A DNA stretch of 10,380 nucleotides from JBDTMC01 sp039934475 (GTDB lineage: Bacteria > Acidobacteriota > Terriglobia > Bryobacterales > Bryobacteraceae). The stretch is from positions 1 through 10,380 of the forward strand of contig JBDTMC010000280.1 in the NCBI GenBank assembly GCA_039934475.1, read 5' to 3'. The position numbers and the translations under genes are program-made. Positions 1-5,403 of the stretch are shown piece by piece. A model generated the notes under the pieces. That model made no database searches, was not told the DNA's origin, and saw nothing but the letters and a program-made list of their open reading frames with translations. Position 1 is the first letter of the stretch. Each line of letters begins with the position of its first letter.

Positions 1-1
1 C

Positions 2-787
2 GAAATACTCGGGACCAGGCAGGATGGAGAATATTGCCCTTGGCCCCGAGAAACTCAAGAGGAACAAACGGGTTCACTACCCGAAATCACGTCAATTGTC
101 CATGACTTGCGCAATCCGTTGTCCACAATCCACGGTATTGCGGAGCTATTGATCGACTCCAGCCTCTCAAAGCCTCAGGTTCAGCGCGTCGCCCGTCACT
201 TGTTTGGCGCCTCGGTCCGAATCAAAGACTTGATCGACGAGTTCCTCAACCGGTATAAAGGAGCGGAGAAGGGTACAAGGCCTGCCGGAATTCGTGAATT
301 GGTCGGCAGTGCCGTAGATAAGGTCGCACTCCTGGCCGAATCTCAAACCGTCCAAATCATTCAGGACGTGCCACAGGACTTACTCATCACGCTCGACTGG
401 AAACGCATTGAGCGCGTCCTGGTCAACCTGCTGGTGAATGCGCTCGACGTTATGCCCGACGGGCGAACTATCCGAATTTCGGCGGTTCCTCAGCGCCACT
501 CAGTGTTAATCAAGGTTCGCGACACCGGCCCGGGGATTGCTCCCGAAATTCACGACCGGCTCTTCCAACCCTTCGTCACCGCGGGTAAGAACGATGGAAT
601 GGGCATCGGTCTTGCCGCTTCAAGGCAAGCCGTCATCGACCACGGCGGACAAATCTGGGCGGAAACAGCCCATCACGGGGCGTGCTTTGCGTTCTGCTTA
701 CCCACCACTAAGAGTGCGCTTCGTGAAATCTGCAAGCCGTCGCTACTGTCTGAGCAATATCCGCTTCCGTGTGCACAGCCGAAATAA
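2..787 (+). CDS. Sensor histidine kinase, C-terminal part (5' end outside window)
   Basis: The frame is open from the left edge to TAA at 785-787, so the gene starts outside the window. A TTG at 107 could be taken for a start, but it lies just after the phosphoacceptor histidine codon (101-103) in the H-box IVHDLRNPLSTI and would remove it. After the HisKA dimerisation helices comes a complete HATPase_c domain: N-box NLLVNALD (about 425-448), G1 box DTGPGI (521-538), F-box LFQPF, G2 box GMGIGLA (596-616). The protein should autophosphorylate on histidine and pass phosphate to a response regulator, which is not in the window. About 33 residues before the histidine are visible, with no recognisable PAS, HAMP or membrane segment; the sensor part must lie further upstream. 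The ATPase domain ends naturally at about 709 (CLPTT). The last roughly 25 residues are translated from the antisense strand of hemL and look non-domain. Family is certain; the signal is unknown. Confidence 0.93.
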   Translation, partial: EILGTRQDGEYCPWPRETQEEQTGSLPEITSIVHDLRNPLSTIHGIAELLIDSSLSKPQVQRVARHLFGASVRIKDLIDEFLNRYKGAEKGTRPAGIRELVGSAVDKVALLAESQTVQIIQDVPQDLLITLDWKRIERVLVNLLVNALDVMPDGRTIRISAVPQRHSVLIKVRDTGPGIAPEIHDRLFQPFVTAGKNDGMGIGLAASRQAVIDHGGQIWAETAHHGACFAFCLPTTKSALREICKPSLLSEQYPLPCAQPK

Positions 788-1976
788 ACCCGGCTTCAAA
801 CTGCGATGGCGCCATGTAAATTCCGTTGTCCAGCATATGGTGGAAATACTGCCGGAACTTTGCCGTGTCCGCCTTCTTCGCCGTCTCCCAGTCCGTCACC
901 GGCTGGTCAGTGAAGAAGAACGTGAACATCGATCCCACGCGATTCACCGTCAACCCTGCAGGTGCATTCGACGTTAACTGCGCCCCTAACTTCTCGATGT
1001 GATCGTAGACTTCCGGATGCGCCTTCAAATGCCGTAGCATCGCGAGGCCCGCGCTTACCGCCACCGGATTCCCCGACAGTGTCCCCGCCTGGTACACCGG
1101 ACCCACTGGCGCCACCTTCCGCATGATCTCCGCGCGCCCGCCATACGCCGCAATCGGCAGGCCTCCGCCAATCACCTTGCCTAGCGTAGTCAAGTCCGGA
1201 GTAATCCCGTACAACTGCTGCGCCCCGCCCGGACTTACCCGAAATCCGGTCATCACTTCATCCAGAATTAATAACGCGCCGTGCGCCGCCGTCAGCTTCT
1301 GCAGGTGCTCCAAATACCCCGGCTGCGGCGGTACGCAACCCATGTTGCCCACCACAGGCTCCACAATCACGGCCGCGATCTTGTCGCCGTACGAACGGAA
1401 CGCCTCCGCCACGGCTTCAAATGAATTGAAAGGCAGCGCCACCGTGGTTTCGGCGAACGCTTTTGGCACGCCCACCGTATCGGCGATACCCAAAGTCGCC
1501 ATGCCAGACCCGGCCTTCACCAGCAGCGAATCCACATGCCCGTGGTAACAACCTTCGAACTTCACTGTCAGGTCGCGCCCCGTGAACCCGCGCGCCACAC
1601 GCAGCGCGCTCATCGTTGCTTCTGTGCCGGAGTTCACCAGTCGCACCATCTCCATGGATGGCACAGCGTCGCGAATCATCTCCGCCAGCTCAATCTCCCG
1701 TTCGGTAGGCGCCCCAAAGCTCGTGCCAATCTCCAACACCGCCTCAAGCGCCGCGATGATGTCCGGATGCCGGTGTCCCAACAGCAGCGGACCCCACGAC
1801 CCCACATAGTCGATGTATTCATTCCCATCGACATCGTAGATTCGTGATCCGTTCCCGCGCGCAATAAACGGCGGCGTCCCGCCAACACTACGGAAAGCTC
1901 GAACCGGCGAGTTCACCCCGCCTGGAATTGATAGCTGCGCCCGCGCAAACAGGGCTTCGGATTTCGATCGGTTCAT
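708..1976 (-). CDS. hemL: Glutamate-1-semialdehyde 2,1-aminomutase
   Basis: This is a full-length (422 aa) class III PLP-dependent aminomutase. It converts glutamate-1-semialdehyde to 5-aminolevulinate, the last step of the C5 route to haem and other tetrapyrroles, in the cytoplasm. Family landmarks are clear: N-terminal IPGGVNSPVRAF (17-28), the substrate-gate and cofactor region NSGTEATMSALR (115-126), EGCYHGH (141-147), the cofactor aspartate in LDEVMTGFR (Asp239), and the Schiff-base lysine in TLGKVIGGGLP (Lys267, matching Lys265 of E. coli). Length equals that of typical HemL. The ATG (1974-1976) overlaps the TGA of the upstream reductase gene as ATGA. There is no Shine-Dalgarno sequence before it, so translation is probably coupled to the reductase. 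It is the last gene of the lipoprotein-reductase-hemL unit. Its 3' end overlaps the convergent kinase gene by 80 bp. Identification is very secure. Confidence 0.97.
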   Translation of the reverse strand: MNRSKSEALFARAQLSIPGGVNSPVRAFRSVGGTPPFIARGNGSRIYDVDGNEYIDYVGSWGPLLLGHRHPDIIAALEAVLEIGTSFGAPTEREIELAEMIRDAVPSMEMVRLVNSGTEATMSALRVARGFTGRDLTVKFEGCYHGHVDSLLVKAGSGMATLGIADTVGVPKAFAETTVALPFNSFEAVAEAFRSYGDKIAAVIVEPVVGNMGCVPPQPGYLEHLQKLTAAHGALLILDEVMTGFRVSPGGAQQLYGITPDLTTLGKVIGGGLPIAAYGGRAEIMRKVAPVGPVYQAGTLSGNPVAVSAGLAMLRHLKAHPEVYDHIEKLGAQLTSNAPAGLTVNRVGSMFTFFFTDQPVTDWETAKKADTAKFRQYFHHMLDNGIYMAPSQFEAGFISAVHTEADIAQTVATACRFHEAHS

Positions 1977-3154
1977 GTGCGGTTTTCGTTCGGAATCAAA
2001 CGGCGGAATAGGAAATTCATGACCAGTTCGTGCACTGTCCCGTTCAAACTCTCGAACAGCCGCACCTTCAGGTCGCCATAGGATTGCGACCCGGAAAACA
2101 GGTCCTGCATCAGCTCCTCAAATCGCGGGCTACGGCGCATCAAATTCACCATCCGTGACGGCACTGACCGCAGCAGGAACGTACCCAAAAATACTTTCTT
2201 CGCGATACACGATCCAAACGCCAGATCGTCGCCAAAATCGCGCGCGATCAATGACCGGTAAGCCTGCTCTTTCGCCGCCGGCTCCGTGCTCTCGTCTAAC
2301 AGAATTTGGCTCGCCAAGTCGCCTGACCGGATCGCGTAGTACAACCCTTCACCCGTAATCGGATCCACCAGGCCGGCCGCATCGCCAGCCGCCAGCCAAC
2401 GCTCGCCCGCCACCCGGTTCCGCTTCCATGCCGGCGTTTCCAGCGCCGGCAGCATATGTCCGTAGAAGGTCGCGTCCTTTCGCGAAATACCCTTCTCCTC
2501 CATATACCGTTCCAGCCTTACTCGCAGCGCGCTCGCTGGTTCACCCTTGCCGCAAATCCCCACTGACAAATGGCCGCACCGTGGAAACACCCAAATATAG
2601 CCTTCCAACTGCGGTAGGAATTGGATATCGATCCGGTCCTGGCTCCCCGGAACGTAATATCCCAGCGCGTACATCGTGTCCGCCGCTCGCCACTCCGTGC
2701 CCACGCTCCGCAGGGAATTCCGTGCGCCTGTCGCCACAATGCAGTAGTCCGCCTCCAGCGTCGCCTTGCGCGTGCGAATCTTCCATCCCGTGCTCGCCCG
2801 TTCAATCTCCAGCACGCGATCTTTCTCAATTTCCGCGCCGGCGCGCTCTGCCCGTTCCAGCAACATCCGGTTCAAATCGAAGCGCGAATAGATCAACAGC
2901 GGCTTCGTCAGGTGCAGGGTCGCCGAGCCCGCGTTGGGAGCCGCCAAGCACGTCTCCGTCACAACCTTCTTCGGCGTGTTGTTGTCGATCAGAAACGGAT
3001 ACTGCGAATAGGCCTTCCACGTGAGGCCGCCCCCGCATGGCTTCTCCCACGCCAGTTTCTCGTCGATAACCGTAGTGCGCACACCGGCCGCTGCCAGCCG
3101 CTCTGCGGCCATCGCGCCCGCCGGTCCGCCACCCAGGATGGCAACCCGTTTCAT
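1973..3154 (-). CDS. Geranylgeranyl reductase family FAD-dependent oxidoreductase
   Basis: This 393-aa flavoprotein has the N-terminal dinucleotide-binding motif GGGPAG (8-13) followed by an acidic strand end (VIDE, 29-32). It also has the family-specific PCGGGL (39-44), ATGARNSLR (141-149), GYIWVFP (185-191) and the second FAD motif GDAAGLVDPITGEG (257-270). This pattern is typical of geranylgeranyl reductases (ChlP/BchP, archaeal GGR, mycobacterial MenJ), which hydrogenate double bonds of polyprenyl chains. The substrate here cannot be told from sequence: menaquinone side chain, prenyl diphosphate or a lipid are all possible. Chlorophyll is unlikely without other pigment genes. The ATG at 3152-3154 forms TAATG with the stop of the preceding lipoprotein gene, with no Shine-Dalgarno sequence, suggesting reinitiation. 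It overlaps hemL by 4 bp. No membrane segment is obvious; the C-terminal third (about 320-390) is hydrophobic and basic, so peripheral membrane contact is plausible. Family is secure, exact reaction is not. Confidence 0.88.
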   Translation of the reverse strand: MKRVAILGGGPAGAMAAERLAAAGVRTTVIDEKLAWEKPCGGGLTWKAYSQYPFLIDNNTPKKVVTETCLAAPNAGSATLHLTKPLLIYSRFDLNRMLLERAERAGAEIEKDRVLEIERASTGWKIRTRKATLEADYCIVATGARNSLRSVGTEWRAADTMYALGYYVPGSQDRIDIQFLPQLEGYIWVFPRCGHLSVGICGKGEPASALRVRLERYMEEKGISRKDATFYGHMLPALETPAWKRNRVAGERWLAAGDAAGLVDPITGEGLYYAIRSGDLASQILLDESTEPAAKEQAYRSLIARDFGDDLAFGSCIAKKVFLGTFLLRSVPSRMVNLMRRSPRFEELMQDLFSGSQSYGDLKVRLFESLNGTVHELVMNFLFRRLIPNENRT

Positions 3155-3552
3155 TACTTCGTCGAGGGGGGAGGAGACGCAGGCGTGGCCGGATGTCCGG
3201 GCGGCATCGCTTCGCCGCCTGTGCCCATTCCCGGCATTCCTTCACCGTGCGGGCTCGCCCCGCCGGGGCCCGCTTTACCCTTCACCACCCACTCGCTTCC
3301 TTTCCGTTCTAAGGTGTATTTCATCGACATCCCACTACCCGGCTCATTCGAACCCTTCGGGCGGATCGACACAACCGCATCCGCCTCGTTGTCCCGAAAC
3401 GTCACTGAAGATACATCCACCTGTACAGACGTCAAGCCCGGCTTGCCCGCCAGGTACTTCACAACACCCTGCCGGACAGATTCTGAATTCTGAGAGGCGC
3501 GGTTGCAGGCACTGCAAAACAGTAGCACCGCGAAGATGAGAGGCAGTTTCAC
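3154..3552 (-). CDS. Small predicted lipoprotein with Gly/Pro/Met-rich tail
   Basis: I do not recognise a family. The 132-aa product begins with MKLPLIFAVLLFCSAC: a lysine, a hydrophobic stretch and a lipobox-like Ser-Ala-Cys with Cys16 as the probable lipidated residue. The -3 position is Cys13, which is not the usual Leu. Residues 20-93 look like a small compact domain ending in LERKGSEWVVKGKAG, the kind of strand-rich pattern seen in small periplasmic domains. From 95 on the chain is low complexity (GEGMPGMGTGG, then a proline-rich end), probably a disordered tail. GTG (3550-3552) is the first possible start after an in-frame TGA eight codons upstream, and it keeps the signal peptide complete. 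There is no Shine-Dalgarno sequence; a TATAAT box sits 6 nt upstream. It is the first gene of a unit with the reductase and hemL. Function unknown. Confidence 0.82.
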   Translation of the reverse strand: MKLPLIFAVLLFCSACNRASQNSESVRQGVVKYLAGKPGLTSVQVDVSSVTFRDNEADAVVSIRPKGSNEPGSGMSMKYTLERKGSEWVVKGKAGPGGASPHGEGMPGMGTGGEAMPPGHPATPASPPPSTK

Positions 3553-3624
3553 AGACCGATTATACTCACAACCTCAACCCCCTCCGGCCTATAAGATGTA
3601 CTGGGACTCGCCGCGGTGTGAATT
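3553..3624. other. Intergenic region between propeller gene and lipoprotein gene
   Basis: This 72-bp stretch is the longest gene-free segment. It holds the TATAAT box near the lipoprotein start and a G-rich run (on the minus strand) upstream of it. I find no convincing hairpin followed by a U-tract, so no intrinsic terminator for the propeller gene can be supported here. A TTATAG-like sequence occurs further upstream but has no good partner. Confidence 0.55.
3559..3564 (-). promoter_or_regulatory. -10 box TATAAT for a leaderless lipoprotein-reductase-hemL transcript
   Basis: Read on the minus strand, the sequence is TATAAT-cggtct-GTG. The hexamer is a perfect sigma-70-type -10 and the first base of the GTG start lies 7 nt after it, where transcription normally begins. 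No Shine-Dalgarno sequence is present between box and start codon. I see no TTGACA-like -35 at 16-18 nt; the region there is G-rich. The prediction is that the mRNA begins at or next to the GTG. Confidence 0.6.
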
Positions 3625-5388
3625 CTATCGCTTGAACTCGTCCTGGCCCACCACCCCGCTGCCTTCCCGAATCGTTACCAACCGGTGTGCCTTGATCCCG
3701 GCCACCTTTTCCAAGTTCCCATTCGGCCACCGGATTTCCAGGTCCGCCGTCGCCGCGTCACCCAAGCCAAAATGCAGCCGCCTGTCGCTCACCGAATAGA
3801 AACTCGATTGGCTCAGAATCTCCTGCGCTTGCACGTGCCCGCCATACTTCGCCGTCACGCGCGCCCCAATAGCGCTCTTGTTGCTTTTCACGCCCTCCAA
3901 CTTCACCTTCAACCACTTCCCGGTCCCGCTCACATCGTTCCTCAACAGCGAGGGCGGCTCGTTCATGTTCACAATCAGCATGTCCATGTCGCCATCGTTA
4001 TCGAAATCGCCAAACGCGCAGCCGCGGCTGGGATGCGGGGCTGAAACTCCCGGTCCCGCCTCATCAATCAGTTCCTCAAACTTGCCCTCGCCCAGATTCC
4101 GAAACACTACCCGCGGCGTCCGGTACGGGTAATTCGGCAGGGCCTTCTCCACCTCCGGATACACGCTTCCGGTGACGAAGAACAAGTCCGGCCATCCGTT
4201 ATTATCCAAATCCACCATGCCGGCGCCCCACCCGATAAACCGCGTCTCCACGCCCAAGCCGGCGCGGATCGTGGCGTCGTCGAACATCCCCTTGCCATCG
4301 TTCTTATACAGCACGTTGGTATCGTCGGAAAAGTGCGTCTTAAACACGTCCAGGTTGCCGTCGAGATTGAAATCGCCGATGCCGAGCCCCATTCCCGCCT
4401 GCTCCATGCCGTCTTCGTTCAACGCCAGCCCGCGCTCCAGACCCTCCTCCACGAAGGTCCCATCGTGTTTGTTCCGGAAGAACAGGCTCGGCGTGGAATC
4501 GCACGCTACGTAAATGTCCGGCCAGCCGTCGTTGTCAAAATCGGCCGCCACCACGGTCATTCCATACGACCCGCGGGCCTTGCCAATCCCCGATTGATCG
4601 CTCACGTCCACAAACTTGCCCTTACCGTCGTTGCGATAAAGCGAATGCCGACCCGTCGGCAGCCCTCTCGGTCCGCAATTCACCGGAATGCCCTTCCAAT
4701 TGCAGTTCGCGCTGCCGCCTGGCTTCGGAACCGACTTAAAATCGAACTCCAGGTAATTCGACACAAACAGATCCAGGTGCCCGTCACGGTTGAAATCGAC
4801 AAATGCGCAACCCGCGCCCCACCGCGTCGTCTCGCCCAATAAACCGGCTTCCTTCGTCACGTCCGTAAACGTCCCATTGCCGTTATTGCGGTACAACACG
4901 TTCTGTCCCCAGTACGTGATAAACAGGTCCTCGAACCCGTCGTTATTATAGTCGCCCACAGTCACTGACGACGCCCATCCGGTCCGCTTCAGTCCCGATT
5001 GCTCCGTCACATCCGTAAACGTGCCGTCTCGATTGTTTTTGTACAGCCGGTTGGTCGCCTCCGCCGGGGCCCCCTCCAGCCGTGTACCCGACAGCAGCAG
5101 AATATCCAGCCATCCATCGTTGTCGTAGTCGAAGAAGGCGCACCCGCAGCCAATCGTCTCTACGATGTAGTCCTTCTTTTCCACACCGCCGTAGATCACC
5201 GGATGCCTCAGGCCCGCCGCCTCGGCCACGTCCGTCAATCGCGCATGAAACGGCAGCCCGCTTGGTTTGCCCCGCGGTTGGGCCTTCACATTCCGCGATG
5301 CCACGCCCTGCGCCCGCAACAGCGGTCCAGCCCCGCCAAGTAATGCCAGCATCCCCCGCCGGCTCAGGTTCTTTAACTCGCGCGTCAC
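3625..5388 (-). CDS. Tat-exported FG-GAP/VCBS beta-propeller protein with C-terminal ASPIC/UnbV domain (CRTAC1-like)
   Basis: The 587-aa protein starts with a twin-arginine signal-like segment (SRRGMLALLGG, 9-19), implying export in folded form. Seven calcium-binding loops of the D-x-D/N-x-D/N-G-x-x-D kind follow at 87-95, 146-154, 198-206, 283-291, 339-347, 393-401 and 461-469. Each is part of an FG-GAP/VCBS repeat with nearby LYRNNGNGTF-type strands, consistent with a seven-bladed propeller. Residues about 505-575 (IGARV, SQSSFYSVSDRRLHFGLG, IRWPNG) match the ASPIC/UnbV domain that usually closes this family. These proteins are common in Acidobacteriota and Planctomycetota; their biochemical role is mostly unknown, with surface binding or adhesion suspected. 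GTG at 5386-5388 is the first start after an in-frame stop, which is the stop codon of the helicase gene. The later Met13 would destroy the twin-arginine motif. No Shine-Dalgarno sequence is seen; a TATACT box lies 6 nt upstream. Domain call is secure, function is not. Confidence 0.9.
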   Translation of the reverse strand: MTRELKNLSRRGMLALLGGAGPLLRAQGVASRNVKAQPRGKPSGLPFHARLTDVAEAAGLRHPVIYGGVEKKDYIVETIGCGCAFFDYDNDGWLDILLLSGTRLEGAPAEATNRLYKNNRDGTFTDVTEQSGLKRTGWASSVTVGDYNNDGFEDLFITYWGQNVLYRNNGNGTFTDVTKEAGLLGETTRWGAGCAFVDFNRDGHLDLFVSNYLEFDFKSVPKPGGSANCNWKGIPVNCGPRGLPTGRHSLYRNDGKGKFVDVSDQSGIGKARGSYGMTVVAADFDNDGWPDIYVACDSTPSLFFRNKHDGTFVEEGLERGLALNEDGMEQAGMGLGIGDFNLDGNLDVFKTHFSDDTNVLYKNDGKGMFDDATIRAGLGVETRFIGWGAGMVDLDNNGWPDLFFVTGSVYPEVEKALPNYPYRTPRVVFRNLGEGKFEELIDEAGPGVSAPHPSRGCAFGDFDNDGDMDMLIVNMNEPPSLLRNDVSGTGKWLKVKLEGVKSNKSAIGARVTAKYGGHVQAQEILSQSSFYSVSDRRLHFGLGDAATADLEIRWPNGNLEKVAGIKAHRLVTIREGSGVVGQDEFKR

Positions 5389-5394
5389 TACGAC

Positions 5395-5400
5395 AGTATA
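5395..5400 (-). promoter_or_regulatory. -10 box TATACT for a leaderless propeller-gene transcript
   Basis: Read on the minus strand, the helicase stop codon is followed by ccg-TATACT-gtcgta-GTG. The -10-like hexamer ends exactly 6 nt before the GTG start, the same geometry as at the lipoprotein gene. The 15-bp gap between the two genes has no Shine-Dalgarno sequence, so conventional initiation is unlikely. No good -35 is visible; one would lie inside the end of the helicase gene. The site predicts an mRNA beginning at or next to the GTG. Confidence 0.55.
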
Positions 5401-5403
5401 CGG

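Noticed and set aside
660..700. Possible terminator for hemL inside the kinase gene
   Set aside because: On the minus strand GCCC-cgtgat-GGGC is followed by a short T-containing stretch, but the stem is only 4 bp and there is no real U-tract.
1973..3154. Chlorophyll-specific geranylgeranyl reductase (chlP/bchP) next to hemL as part of a photosynthesis cluster
   Set aside because: HemL is needed by all C5-pathway bacteria and no other pigment or reaction-centre gene is present. The reductase family also acts on quinones and lipids, so a phototrophic role cannot be supported.
2621..3493. Long plus-strand open frame (290 codons) opposite the reductase and lipoprotein genes
   Set aside because: It is antisense to two well-supported genes, has proline/arginine-rich composition typical of GC-rich shadow frames, no recognisable domain and no ribosome site. 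It crosses the boundary of two real genes.
3570..3600. -35 element for the lipoprotein promoter
   Set aside because: A TTGAGG occurs only about 7 nt from the TATAAT box, and at the proper 17-nt spacing the sequence is G-rich with no TTGACA likeness.
3553..3624. Small RNA or riboswitch in the longest intergenic stretch
   Set aside because: The stretch is only 72 bp, the predicted transcript starts at the GTG, and I see no stable paired structure.
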